Part shown: piece after piece, positions 45,391 through 57,639 of the stretch | Numbering within the stretch: the stretch's first letter is position 1 | Layout of the letters: each line of letters starts with the position of its first letter | Assembly (NCBI RefSeq): GCF_023053635.1 | Contig: NC_086180.1 | Span: 87,149,447 to 87,213,446 of the forward strand | Direction: 5' to 3' | Length of the DNA stretch: 64,000 bases | From: Elgaria multicarinata webbii | Lineage: Eukaryota; Chordata; Lepidosauria; Squamata; Anguidae | Translations under genes and position numbers: made by a program | Notes under the pieces: generated by a model | The model's database searches: none | The model's input: only the letters and a program-made list of their open reading frames with translations | What the model was told of the DNA's origin: nothing

Positions 45391-46679
45391 TCAATACCAT
45401 TTTATAGATTTCAACCAAACTTGGCATGATGATTCAGCACTGCAGCAAGCAAATTTAAAACCATATGAAAAGCACTATATAATTACTAGCAATTAATAAA
45501 CTATACCTGAAATTGGCTGAAAAGTAATACAAACTTGCTGTGCTTGTGGCAATTTTTTTTGCAACCATGTGTACAACTTATGATATAGTAACTTTGTTAT
45601 CAGCTCTTTTACCTGATTTCTGGATTTCAAAACTTCGTATTAAGTTTGAATTAAAACTGTATTAAAACTGCTATAGATAAACTGGTACAGTAAGCAAAGA
45701 AGTTCCGATCCCACCCATAACATACTGCCATCTCCATCTACCCCCCATACTACACCTCCATATACCACCACACAACACACACCCATCCCTCTCCTCAATC
45801 AACACACCCCATCTCTCTCACCCACACCACACACCCATCCTATTCAGCTCTATAATACAAATTATTATAAACTTTAACAAGTAATTGCAAAACTGTCAGT
45901 TTATTTTCGAGGATGCAATTGTTGTTTTTGCAAACTTAGGCATTAGCAACTTTAATTTGAGATCATTTGGATGTCAAAAGGATAATATTTAGTGGTCGAA
46001 ATAGAGTGAAAAAATGTATGGTCTGTATTAATTATAAATGCAATATGCTAGTGGCATCGCTTTACTCAAATGGAGCAGGCACAATGTCTCCAAGTCTAGA
46101 CAGGTGTGTATGGCTTTGTTGTATCAAACTAAGGGCTGTTCCCAACCCGGGTCCATTATCTATTGTATGAATAAAAGAGAAATGAGAGTGGCCAAAGGAT
46201 CACAGAGATTCTTGTTTGGGGGATTTGTTGGTCCTTCATATTTTAAAATTTTTTCTAATGCTATTGGTGTCAGAATGAGTGAAATGGCTATGTGATGATA
46301 ATGCCCAATGCTGTTCTAAACTAATCAAAACTGCCAATAGGAGCAGAACCTTTAGACAGCTGAGTGTTGAGGCCTTAGTTCCAGAAATAAAATTATACCA
46401 TATAGAGACACAGCATGAAGAATCTATGTGCACTAAGACTGCTCTTTAGTGAATTGTTAAAGTAAGATAGGAAGCAAAAGAGCTATTTTTAATGAATAAT
46501 ATGTCATATAGGCAAAGTAGGTTTTACAATGAAATTTTAGACCGCAGGAATACAATAGTGTACTTTTAAGTGTACTTTTGCAAAAGACCACCACCTAGCC
46601 AAAATGTATTGTAGGTTGTGGTGTTAAGCCTTGAACTTGGCATTATCACCAATTCTATTAAAATTCTATCTATTTATAG

Positions 46680-46800
46680 GAAGATATCATCTGGAACTTT
46701 GGAGTTTGCGGTCATCAATACGCCGACAATACCCTGATTTATATTTTGTTATCTAAGCTCCACATTTTCTTGGCCTAAATTAGCAACCGGAAAATATGAG
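46680..46800 (+). mobile_element. Decayed LINE reverse transcriptase fragment
   Basis: gtcatcaatacgccgacaataccctg encodes HQYADNTLIYIL, a degenerate copy of the LINE Y-A-D-D motif (as [12 protein letters not shown] in the L2 at 37,535). Followed by stops. Confidence 0.6.
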
Positions 46801-47130
46801 TATATAGATTACATTAAACAAACAAGTTCAATCCTGAGAAATATATGCTCCTGTTAACATATTTTGTGATTTTAATTTTAAAAATAAACTTTAAAAAATG
46901 CTGAAGCATGAAGAACCTCAAAATTAATAATTTTAGTTGCTTTAACGGTCATAACATGTGTCAATATATCTGTTTATTAGGGAAATTATTGTAATCATTT
47001 TGGATGAGTGCCCTGAATGTCATCTTTTGATGGTTGTTTAAGTAGCTGAAACCCATATACCCATGAGGAAACTGAAGTAACAGAGAAAAGAGAAACCAAG
47101 GTAATGAAATAGGCTTAAAAGGCAACTAAC

Positions 47131-47157
47131 CTTTTTCCACTTCATTCAGATTAGCAG
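47131..47157 (-). CDS. SLIT2: Candidate in-frame 27-nt microexon of SLIT2
   Basis: On the minus strand a long pyrimidine tract (gtctctttgtctcttctgtc, then tttgtcactgcaag) precedes 27 nt that end at donor gttagt. The flanking SLIT2 exons meet in phase 1 (G then GT). Inserting the 27 nt keeps the frame and the following Gly, adding nine residues, AANLNEVEK, between EGF3 (PPEYT) and EGF4 (GELCEEK). The acceptor is AAG rather than CAG. Long pyrimidine tracts are usual for regulated neural microexons. I cannot confirm use in transcripts, so it may be a chance match. Confidence 0.55.
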
Positions 47158-47814
47158 CTTGCAGTGACAAAGACAGAAGAGACAAAGAGACTTTTACATT
47201 GTACTGAAACAGCATAGCACATATAAATTAATGCACAATTAGCAGCAGCAGAAAAGCTAAGTTGATGTAGCAAGAGTGATGGCAAGCGTTTCATTTTTTA
47301 ATCTACAGCACAACAAAACAAACAAGAGGTTTGTTAGACTCATGATATTTGTGATCTTAATGGCAGGTGATAACGAACAGCAAGAAAAATGGTCAGATAA
47401 TCTACAGAATGTACACTTAATGATCCTGACATTCAAAAGGTTTACAAATGTGAACATGCTAAGAAAGCCAGACAGAGCTTAAAAGTATACAAGACATAAT
47501 GTAAGGGGAACTTGGAAATGTTTCACTTCTGCAGGTTTTATCTGTTCTTATGTATTTTTCATGGGTGTATTTTTCATTTTGCAGACTCAGGTCTGCAAAA
47601 ATTCACAGAGCAATGCCACATTGGTATTGTCTATGCTGTTATTCTTCTGACACAGAATTCTGGCTGCTGGAAGTAAAGATAAGCTGTGCTCTTCAATCCA
47701 ACACCAGCAGTAGTCAAATGACATTCAAAAATCTACAGTAGACAGACACATAAGATTCATTTTTATTTAACGTTTTAACTGGAAATTCTCACCAGAGTTT
47801 TGTACATTTCCGTC

Positions 47815-47910
47815 TAGAGCAGACTTCCCCCAACCTGCACCTGTCTGGGGAATTCTGGAAGTTGTAATCCAACACATCAGGAGGGCATCAGGTTGAGCAA
47901 GGGCTGCTCT
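47815..47910. repeat. Palindromic repeat (cttcccccaacctg)
   Basis: cttcccccaacctgcacctgtctgg, tggaagttgtaatccaacacatc and gcatcaggttgagcaag: an inverted plan like 35,157 and 52,325. Confidence 0.65.
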
Positions 47911-48339
47911 GGAGGGCACTGGTGTTTTCCACAAACAAAGTAGAATCTACCAAATCTATCCAGCTAGGATTGCAATGCAGCTGATTCACCATATTTTAAA
48001 AATAGTTATTTATGACACTTATATCCCACTCCCACAAGGTCCCTCCACTGGCCCTCCGTCCAAGGAGTTGACTAAATTCACATAATCCCACCTTCAGCAA
48101 CGCTACTGCATCCGCTTCTTCCAGACTCATCCACAAGGCCTTTAGAGTCACTATCTATATACTGTTAATTTCCAGGTATGTTTTCTCTTGCAGGATGTTA
48201 ACAATTTTTATTACATAGGATTAGAAAAATCAGTTAAACCCAAACACAGCTGAAAACCTATTAGTAGAACAGAAAGTGCAGCCTTTAAAAGAAAGCAAAA
48301 GTAAGAAACAGAGTTCACAACACCCAGCTTTGTTTCTCC

Positions 48340-49090
48340 TTTTCATCAGATCCAGATGAAGCAATAGCTGTTTTGAATGCTTGTCCGGAACCAGTGATAG
48401 TCTTGATGAAGGTGCATAAATTTAAGACTAATCCAATTAAGACAGAATTGATGCTAGCGCAGGGACTCACTGGACTACCTAGCTGGGGAAATGCCAGTCT
48501 GAATGGGATCACACACGTCAACAAAGGACCATGTTTTCAGTCTGGGGATACTACTGGACCTGGCATTGCTTCTGGAGGTCCAGAATTGCAACTATGGCCC
48601 AGGTTTTGCTGATATGCCAGGTGCAGCTGCTACTGGAAGACAGAGACTTGGTCAGTATCATTCACACTTTAGTTGCCTCCAGACTGAACTACAGTAAGGA
48701 AATTTTCTCACCTAACACCCATTTTTCTGGGCCCAATCCATTTTTTCATTTTTATAGCCATTTATAGCCTCAGGGAATGCCTCCTCCTGTATGAGCTCCC
48801 CTTCCTACTGGGATCTACTAATAAAGCTTTGCTAAATATTTGATCACATGTGAAGTCTGGATTATCTTCCACAAGAAAAACGGTATCTTCTGTTTCTGCT
48901 GTGGCTCTACACCTTTCGGGCATCCTTCTTTGAAAGCTCCATCTTAATTCTCTTTGTGAAGGCAGGCCAACTGTTTTTGTTCTGCTTTTTATTAGGCCAG
49001 TCTTGATATGTTATATTTTCACTGAATTGTATCTTTTTTTGTAAACTGCTATGATAATTTTTAATGGAAACGCAGTATAAAATATTTTCA
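48340..49090 (+). mobile_element. Decayed CR1/L2-type LINE 3' half
   Basis: Frames spread over the region give TNPIKTELML and LEDRDLVSIIHTLVASRLNY, typical RT C-terminal motifs. The end gtaaactgctatgataatttttaatggaaacgcagtataaaa is a LINE 3'UTR. Many lesions. Confidence 0.7.
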
Positions 49091-49316
49091 ATGAATAAAA
49101 TGTATCCCTTATTTAAAACCAGACTCCTAACTTTGAAATGAAAGAAACAAATCACGTTATTAAAACAAACAAAAAACACAGCTTGCTTTTTTCTCTGGCA
49201 TTGTGGGGTCAGTATGGGTGTTGCAAGGGAGCTTTTTGCACTCGTTCCTGGAATTCTGCCACCCTTTGCCACACTACTGAAAGGATAATTTCAAGGAGAG
49301 GGTAAAAGGAATGGTA

Positions 49317-49496
49317 GCACCGTATTTCTTCGATTGTAAGACGCCACCGATTGTAAGACGCACACTAATTTCAGTACCACCAACAGAAAAAAAAGCTTTG
49401 ATTCTAAGAAGAATAATCACACCTGTTTATTAGAGATGTTTTTAGAGATGTTTATATGGGGGGAAAAGTGCATCTTAGAATCGAAGAAATACGGTA
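49317..49496. mobile_element. Mariner-type MITE, long form
   Basis: Ends accgtatttcttcgattgtaagacgc and gtgcatcttagaatcgaagaaatacggta are inverted; interior ttcagtaccaccaacagaaaaaaaagctttgattctaa is shared with 57,133. Confidence 0.82.
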
Positions 49497-50279
49497 ATAA
49501 AGAAGAGGGCCCTAGCCTTAATGACCTTCTGAGCAAACTAGACCTCAAAATATGCAGTTATAGTACTAAGGAACTTAGTAAAGTAACACAACACTGAGCT
49601 ACGCTATGCCCCTTTTGAATATTGACTGTTGAATCCCACACAACATGCACATTATTCCTGCCACACTGATTTTCCAGATGTATAGAGCACCTCTAAAAAT
49701 ACAAGTGGGGAAAACATAGTAAGACGAAACATAAAATCCAGTTTTAAATCACCAGGACTAGCAAAACTTGAGTGTTCCACTTCAATAGGAAATTAATCAG
49801 ATTATCCATGCCTCTGAAATCTGTGAAAGGAAAAGGTCCAGACATGGCTGACAAAGACCTTAAGAAAAGAAAAGAAAAAGCTACTGGTAAAAAAAAAAAA
49901 GGCGGGATGATCAGGGCACCAGTTTGTCGTAAAGCAACACGGAGTAACAACTCAGTTGAATTTCCAGCTGGCACAGAAACAAGGATTGTTTGAATTGATC
50001 TTTAAGCTACTTTTGGATTCAGAATAAAATAGTTTAAAGATTACAACCAATTGTCAGCTTTCAGTTATAGCATTCATAGGTGCGCTAAGTTCAACTGTTA
50101 CTAAAATGTGAAGCAATCTGATAAGACATCAGGAGGGAAACAACAATGTTTGATTTGTCTTATTGAGTGCCATTTTGGAATAAAGAGCTTTATTTGTAAT
50201 TAAATTTTGGAATAAAGAGCTTTCATTATTAATGAAGCTCCTCCATATTGTTAGACACATCCAAAAGATAAAGGGTTGT

Positions 50280-50960
50280 AGTAATGGGTGAATTCAATAA
50301 TCCTCACATAGATTGGATAAATACATGTTCTGATCATGACAAAGATAACATTTTCTAGATTCCCTAAACGACTGTGCTCTAGAGCTATTGATCATGGAAC
50401 TGACCAGAGAGGAGGAGAACATCGACTTAACCCTAAGTGGCACCCGGACCTAACGTGAGATGCAAGTGTTATTGAACCAACTGGGTTCAGTGACCGCAGT
50501 GCCATCAAATTAAATGTATATGTAAGTATAAAATTGCCAAGGAAGTCCAACACCTTCACGTTTGGCTTCAAAAGAAGAAGTAAAAAAGAAAGTTGAAAGA
50601 AAATCAGGAGGGACAAATCTCTCCAGAACATGTGCATTCTTGAAACCACGGTAACAGAGGCTCAGCTAGACTATATACTGCAGTTCAGTAAAGATAGTAC
50701 TAAACCCAAAGGGTCACAAATATGGTTAACAAGCAGAGTCAAGGCAGCTATTGGAGAAAAGAAGGCTTCCTTCAGAAAGTGGAAGTTTTGCCCAAAAAAG
50801 GACAAAAAGGAACACAGGCTTGCACAAAATATTTTTTTGTGGGGGGTGGGGTAGAGAAAGGGATTTTGAGGAGCATTAAGATCAACTATTTGGGTCTGTC
50901 TTCACTACAAAACATGCACAGTACCTGTGCCTGAACCATTATTTTCAGTCTGCACAAATG
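50280..50960 (+). mobile_element. Decayed CR1 LINE endonuclease-region fragment
   Basis: gtaatgggtgaattcaataatcctcaca encodes VMGEFNNPHI, like the G-D-F-N motif of the LINE endonuclease, followed by gagctattgatcatggaactgac and ttcagtgaccgcagtgcc (cf. SDH). Frames are broken. Confidence 0.55.
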
Positions 50961-51079
50961 AGGCAAATAGTGGTGAAGGCAATTAAGTTCTAGACAAGGG
51001 GAAAGTAACCTGGTGCACTCAAGATGTTTAGCCTTGGGACTGCAATACCTGATGGAACACTTCTCCCAACATTAACCTA

Positions 51080-51475
51080 CCCATACAATGCTCTCAACAT
51101 CTAAGGTCCTCCTCTGAGTGCCTACTCCGAGGGAAGCTTGGAGGATGGCAACAAGGGAGAGGGCCTTTTCGGTGGTGGCCCCCAGACTGTGGAATGATCT
51201 CCCTGATGGCCGGGCGCCAACACTGTTACCTTTCAGGCGCCAGGCCAAGACTTTTCTCTTCTCCCTGGCATTTAACAGCATTTAACTGCTAAGTTTGTTT
51301 TCTAATGGACCCCAGAACTGTTGTTTTTAAATGGATACTGTTGTTTTTATACTGTTGTTTTTATGTTTCTGATGGTTTTTAAATTTTGTTTACTTTTTAA
51401 ATGTTTACTTTTTTAACTTTTCTAAACCGCCCAGAGAGCTTCAGCTATAGGGCGGTATATGAATGTAATAAATAA
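51080..51475 (+). mobile_element. CR1-type LINE 3' end
   Basis: atggcaacaagggagagggccttttcggtggtggcccccagactgtggaatgatctccc encodes ATRERAFSVVAPRLWNDLP; 3'UTR ends accgcccagagagcttcagctatagggcggtata ... aataaataaa. Confidence 0.85.
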
Positions 51476-51479
51476 ATAC

Positions 51480-51560
51480 ATACATTTTAGACTACAACGT
51501 CCTTGACCCCTGACCATTTGCCATGCTGGATGGGGCTTATGGGGGTTGTAATCCAAAACA
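51480..51560. repeat. Palindromic repeat (ttttagactacaacg)
   Basis: ttttagactacaacgtcc and gggttgtaatccaaaaca are inverted; compare 35,157 and 52,325. Confidence 0.6.
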
Positions 51561-52324
51561 TGGTCCAGATAGTATTCATTCAAGAGTTCTTAACAGAGCC
51601 ATCCTATGGTCCTGGTAGAGTGTCCTAGAGGCCATAGGATATGTTTGAGTCTCCCTCCCAAATGCCATGGACACTGTTATAACTCAGGGTAGGCGGACTC
51701 TGTGTTCCAATCTGACTCCTGCCTCTCCCCAACCCAGTTGCTGCAGAAAGAAAAGTAGCAGCTGTTTTCTGAAATCAGAAAAGCAACCCCAGATGAGGTC
51801 AAAAGCGGGCATTCTGGTGGGTGGGGAGGAAAAAGGGGAGGCTGGGACAGGCTGTATCCTGTGGCCTCCCCATCTCCACCAGCGCAACTCTGTAGACAGG
51901 TTCAAATAGGTGTCTAGATGAAACAAAAGAGGAGGATGGAGAAGTGAAAATCCCCTCCATCGCTCTTCCTGCCCTGGGAGCAGCAGCCTGGCAAGGGCAC
52001 TGAATACTCCGAAGGTTCCAAGATTGGAGGCTTCTATCTAGCAGGCAGCAATCCCATAGGATTGTGCCCTAAAGAACTCAAATGTGAAATGTTTGATGCA
52101 ACGTGATGAGAAAGAGGATGAGGAGCATCGCAGATGGTGACAATGGTAGTGAGAAGATAGACGCTTTGAAGGAGTGGGCCATGGAGAGTGTCTTTTGTAT
52201 AATTAAAGTCTTCTCCAGCTTCCTGAGACTTCTCTTCCTTTTTGTGTACATCTTGGATGTTCACCCACCTTGAACCCTCTTGTCCAAGGGCCTTTAAAAA
52301 ATTGGAACCAGCACTGCATCCACG

Positions 52325-52450
52325 AAAGGGGTATACAATGTGTGGCCCTCCAGCTGTTTTGGCCTACAACATCCATCAGTCTAGCTAGTGTAGCCAATGG
52401 TGGGAATTGTAGTCCAAAACAACTGGAGGGCCACAAGTTCCCCACCCAAT
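52325..52450. repeat. Palindromic repeat (tgtggccctccagctgttttgg)
   Basis: gtggccctccagctgttttggcctacaa and ttgtagtccaaaacaactggagggccac are inverted over about 28 bp. Confidence 0.8.
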
Positions 52451-52899
52451 TGATCACTGATAAAATGGCAGATTTTCTCCCACATATTGAATTAGTTATC
52501 CATGCTTAACTATTTTAATTATTGTCATGCATGATGTATATTAAAATGAACGATTAACTTTTTCTCTTTTTATGGTCCCTAAAAACCCAAACACACAACC
52601 TAGTACATCTCCTAGCACCGTGTCCATCCAGCCCAGTAACTTTTTACATTATGTTTTAAAAAATAATAACTAGCAAAATTAGCTCAAGGCATACTTGACA
52701 ACTTATTTTCAAAATACTTGACCAAAACCAATCTGTGTTAATTCAAGAAGAATGGTTTAATTCAGGTTGTACTGTGAGTTTGTTGGATATATAGAACTTA
52801 TAGTGGGATGTGTGTTGGAGAAGACACAGACTTAAACAACCCTCATATAATCGTAAAACATATTATGGGTTATGCAAGTGTTTAAATCTCAAATAACCC

Positions 52900-53037
52900 C
52901 ACATGGGTTCAGACAACACAATAAGCCATGATAACCCCAGCCTGGACTTGCACCTTCATAATGTTGGACAGAACACACTGCGGTGTCCTGAGGGTTACTT
53001 AACCCACTCTGGGCTGTCATGTTGAATTATCCAGGTC
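52900..53037. repeat. Family C MITE relative
   Basis: catgggttcagacaacacaataagcc at the left; gttacttaacccactctggg and gtcatgttgaattatccaggt at the right. Ends diverged. Confidence 0.45.
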
Positions 53038-53449
53038 ACTTTCTTTAGAAATACTCCCACCCACCGACTCCATCATGCAACATCTTCAGCTAGACACCTT
53101 GGTCTAGGGTTTGGTATGCTCAGCCGGGGCCCGCCTTTGACGAGGCGGAATTTCGCAACAATGCTACCTTGGTCAAAATTCACCAAATCTACATATGTAG
53201 GTTTTATTTCCATATTTGATAAAGCATCATCTCCCCACACTCAAACTACAAATAATGTTTAAACATGTGCTGCGAGTTTTGAAAAGGGGATTGTAATTTG
53301 GTGTAGAAGAATAGCAGGGGTGTGAAAATGAAAGTAAACCTGGAACTGTGGGTGTACACTCATGACAAAATGTACAAAAATGGCTCTTCTGGATCATGAC
53401 CAATTCTGGGAAGTAAATCCTCAACAATTTCAACAGGCAGCACACTGAC

Positions 53450-53935
53450 CAGGTCCACACGACATGAAAGCCCACCATGGGCAGCCAGCCATGGTGGGTT
53501 GTTGTGTTGTCCAAAACCAGCACATTCTTTTTTGGTGCACCTATTTCTCTCCCTTCAGCACTCCTCCCTTTGATAGCTTAAAGATACAAGGAAATTGACA
53601 AGGCAAGGCTACATATATACTGGATGGGTGAAAGGAATGGGGGACGATGTCAAAAACCGACCCCATTTTAATACTCTGAAAGCACTGAAAGAAAAAGAAA
53701 AAAGGTGGCGAATGAAAAGGTGCAGTGATCAGAATGGGGAGGGGGCCAGGACAAGGAGGCAAAATGGGTTTTGATGGAAAGGTGCCTGGGATATGTGCCA
53801 GAGCCGTCTGACTGTCAGAGGGGGAAGGAGGGGAGAATAAGCCACAGCAAGTGTGATTGTCTGTCAGGTGTACTATGGATTGTTCTACGAACAACCCACC
53901 CACTGTGGCTTATTCACAGGGTGGCTTAGTGTGAC
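53450..53935. repeat. Foldback element, family C relative
   Basis: Left caggtccacacgacatgaaagcccaccatgg and ccatggtgggttgttgtg; right acaacccacccactgtggcttattcacagggtggcttagtgtg. The middle shows no coding resemblance. Confidence 0.45.
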
Positions 53936-54200
53936 AGGCGAATTCGCCAACTGCGTGTGACCAAGGATTAGTGAAAAACAGGGCTCTTCCTCTTACTGTG
54001 CTCTGCTTTTGCAAGATGTGCATTTTCTGATTAAGCAATACTTTTAAGAATCCCAGAGGCAGCAGCTAAACAAAGGGATGAATTAGAACAACCCTAAAAG
54101 GCACATTTTGCTAAGTAAACTAGGAGAAAAGGGAATCAATATCACAGTCTGGCATGATATTTAAGAGCTATTAGAACAAGATTTTTTTTCTTTTTCCTAC

Positions 54201-54340
54201 CTGTATATTCAGGTGGACACAAACAAGTATAGTTGTTAATTCCATCTACACACGTGGAATTATTTTCACAATCGTTATCTTCACAATCATCAATATTCAC
54301 TTCACAGTTTTCGCCTTCAAATCCATCTGCGCAGGCACAC
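54201..54340 (-). CDS. SLIT2: SLIT2 exon, end of EGF2 and EGF3
   Basis: 140 nt, acceptor ctttacag and donor gtaggaaaaa. It encodes [20 protein letters not shown] (calcium-binding type EGF start), [18 protein letters not shown] and CPPEYT, ending with one base of a Gly codon. It keeps the NNST glycosylation sequon. Confidence 0.96.
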
Positions 54341-56470
54341 CTGTAAAGAAGGAAAATATGCTATATTTTCAAACATGGGCATCATCCAAACATTACACGG
54401 GGATGCTTAAAAAGGCATGTACCCATGCCAAATTATCCTCAGGTTTAATGTTTTTCAACTGGAATTCAGACCTTTCCCTTTTCAATAGGAGTGGAGAATT
54501 TCAGGCAGGTAGGAAAAATTAACCTCTAACCGCTTTTTCACTGGGCACTTTGCAATTTTTCCATTTCCCTATCCTGCTTTTGATGGGATCCACGTTCTGT
54601 CTTTGTGTCTTTGATCTAGTTCTCACTGGGGTGATAAAAGCTGAGTCTAGGTCTTATCCCTGCATGCATCAGGTAGTGGTTATTTTGACATCCAGGTCCC
54701 AAGCCATTTAGGGGTATAAAAATAAATACTAGATCTTTGAATTGTGCTCAGAGAGAGAATGAATAGTCAATATTTGAGAAACAGCAAGAAGTGTTCCTTT
54801 CGGCTGGTCCAAGTTAGTAACTGTACTTTCAGAGTAGTCTTCAAGGGCTGCTCTACTTATAACACTTTGCAGTAGTAGGTCCTCTCTGCCCAGGAGGGGT
54901 CACAGCTGGTGCATCTCCTTTCACTGGTGTCACACATGCCAGTTTGGCATCCAATGACTAGGGTGGATTCATTAGCATCCCCAGAATGCAAATATGATCC
55001 TTGGGGGAGAGTGTATAAGTATATAAGCCATGAAGGACAAGGGCTAAACAAACACATTTTAACCTACATCCCCCTCCCCAATCAACCAAACTACAGGAAC
55101 CATCTAGTCATCCCAAAACAAGGGACCTCAGATGGTTTCAAATACTGAACTGCAGAGTAGCAACATCTAGACCAAGTGACTTTATCCTTGAAGTGCTTAG
55201 CAAACAAATCACAGTGGGCCACCATGGGTTCCAAACTGAAGAAGGCCCTGACCCACTCTGAAAATCTCTGCCAAAATGCACTGCACAGATGCAGCAGTAT
55301 CAGAGTGGAGATGTATCTTCATCACTGTCACCACCACAAAGTAGGCTAAATAAGGAGTGCTTAACCAGATTTCGGTCAGATGTGCTTCAGGTTTTCTGTC
55401 ACTTGTGTTTCAAAGATGTTGTGGAGGAAATTAGAAACACCTGAAAGCTTGTGAGCCTGAATCTGCTCTTATACACAGACAGGAAAGTGAACCAGAGTGT
55501 GAGCTTGGCCTGTCAAAAGTCATAACAGAGGGCAATATTAGCTGCACTCCAAACTGTCCAAACAACACAACTTTGCATAATTAAGATGCTTTGCTTGCTT
55601 CTACCTTGTACCCCACCCTGCCAGCAGCATGTGTTGAGCAGTGATACAAAGTTGTTATTGCATTTCTTATTTGCATAAGTAGGATTCAAACAATGCAATT
55701 CTGATTGGAAGGTTTGAATCCTTTAACTTAATGGGTTGTTAACTTGAATTATAGCTTGTGTGCTGATTGGGTAGTTTTGAACTATACGCGTGCTGCGATT
55801 GGACCAGAAAGCCAGAATATTGATTGGTGGGTTTGGGGTCTGTATTTGTGTGCTGATTGGTATTTTCAAGCCACCTGAAAACTATGAAAGGCGTGTGTTT
55901 CTGTATGATCGTGGGTTCTCTCACTTGAACTTGCTCTATGTGCTGACCACTTTTATTGCTTGCAGTAAAACTTCCTTACAGAGACGTTGCCTTGAGACTT
56001 CTTGACCCCCACTGAAAGATCCTAAGTATAGGGGTTCCAAATTCCCCAATAGATGTCTCTACAACTGCCTAATTTCTCCCAGTTCCCTGGTAAATCAAAG
56101 AATCGAACGGGCAGTATTCAGCTTATTGTATCAACTGCTCAGAGTGACCAGGACACTTGGAGGTTTGGCCTGATCTGATGAGGTTTTCCTATAGGAGGCG
56201 AGGCCAACACAGCAGAGAAAAAGGAATCCCATTCCTAAAACCAGCTTCCTCTTTAGAGCTGCTTTGCAGACACTCCCAAAAGAAAAGATTCTGTAGCAGA
56301 GAAGGTTCCCTATCTCTGTTCTGAGTATCTCAACTGGACCACAGGACATTGTATTTCCCATTTCTCTTTCTTTGCAGCATTTATGCTGTTTTTCGTATAA
56401 CTCCTCTGTTCAGGGCCATTATAACTTGATTAATGGTTTAATTTGTTTTTAGCTGTGTATATTGTTTTAT

Positions 56471-56780
56471 TAGGGTGACCAGATGAAAAGGAGAACAGGG
56501 CTCCTGTATCTTTAACAGTTGCATAGGAAAGGGAATTTCAGCAGGTATCATGGAGAACCTGGTGAAATTCACTCTTCATCACAGCAGTAAAAGCTGCAGG
56601 AGCTATACTAGAGTGACCAGATTTAAAAGAGGGCAGGGCACCTGCAGCTTTAACTGTTGTGATGAAGAGGGAATTTCACCAGGTTCTCCATATATACAAA
56701 TAACACTCACTGAAATGCCCCTTTCAATACAACAGTGAAAGATACAGGAGCCCTGTCCTCTTTTTTATATGGTCACCCTA
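56471..56780. mobile_element. Inverted pair of a MITE with TAGGGTGACC ends
   Basis: 56,609-56,780 (tagagtgaccagatttaaa to atatggtcaccctag) is a complete element. 56,471-56,608 (tagggtgaccagatgaaaag ...) is the reverse complement of most of it, joined at agctatactag. Both share ggagaacctggtgaaatt and the ctcctgtatcttt region. Confidence 0.82.
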
Positions 56781-56799
56781 GTTTTATATTGTATGATTT

Positions 56800-56866
56800 T
56801 ATCTGTACACCACCCTGAGATCCTAGTGATATAGGGCGGGATACAAACATTTTAAATAAATAAATG
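56800..56866 (+). mobile_element. LINE 3' tail
   Basis: ctgtacaccaccctgagatcc, agggcgggatacaaacattttaaataaataaat is a typical CR1/L3 3' end. Confidence 0.6.
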
Positions 56867-57132
56867 TCAAGATTTTTTTTCAAATATAAAAGACCTGGTC
56901 AGAAAAATCAGAGAATTACTTAAAATTGGTAGGTAAACTGGGAACAATTAAATGAAAACTTTCTTTCCACTGTTGCAGCACTTCTGCAAATACATTACTC
57001 ATCTGAATATGATTTTCAAATGTTGTAGCCTATTATGGAATGAATGCATGTAGACACATCATGTGTGTGTGGATAGGAGAGCTGAAACCTCAGTACTCAA
57101 GGAATGTAGTTTCTTTGGGGCAAAAATTGTAT

Positions 57133-57318
57133 TACCGTATTTCTTCGATTCGAAGATGCCATCAATTGTAAGACGCACACTAATTTCAGTACCACCAACA
57201 GAAAAAAAAGCTTTGATTCTAAAAAATAATAAACGCACCCACGATTCTAAGATGCACCCCATTTTTAGAGATGTTTATATGGGAAAAAAGTGTGTCTTAG
57301 AATCAAAGAAATATGGTA
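57133..57318. mobile_element. Mariner-type MITE, long form
   Basis: TA-bounded ends taccgtatttcttcgattcgaag and gtgtgtcttagaatcaaagaaatatggta are inverted. Same interior as 49,317; the right half also matches 28,965. Confidence 0.82.
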
Positions 57319-57639
57319 TTTATTTATTTATTATTGGACATTTATTCTGTGGGTACTAGTGGCTATGCTATAAGCTGATACTTAGGACACGCTTATTCAC
57401 TTGTCCTGCGTACAGCCCACTAACATAACGTGTTCTGGAGTGCTACTTATTCATTTTAGTCATTTGAAGTTGTGATTAAAACATTAATTTACCAAGATAT
57501 TAAAATGTATCAGATTAATTTCAAATAGAAAGCAATCTAACCTTTGGCCAAAATTAAGATGTAAAAAAAGGAGGATAATTTCTTAATGAACAGAAGGAAT
57601 TAAGAATGTTTCTAACAAGCTAGAGGAATGGATCAGCAT

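Larger units (their letters stand above)
42365..54200. other. Large SLIT2 intron between EGF3 and EGF4 exons
   Basis: 11.8 kb filled with MITEs, LINE pieces and two minisatellite-like stretches listed separately, and the candidate microexon at 47,131. 42,370-43,090, 45,480-46,670, 46,800-47,120, 47,160-47,810, 49,500-50,270 and 51,560-52,320 show nothing I can name, apart from a CCA/CAC-rich patch at 45,710-45,845. Confidence 0.6.

Noticed and set aside
49772-49993. 73-residue Lys-rich ORF with KKRKEKATGKKKKGG
   Set aside because: The composition comes from an A-rich stretch. No relative recognised and no exon signals.
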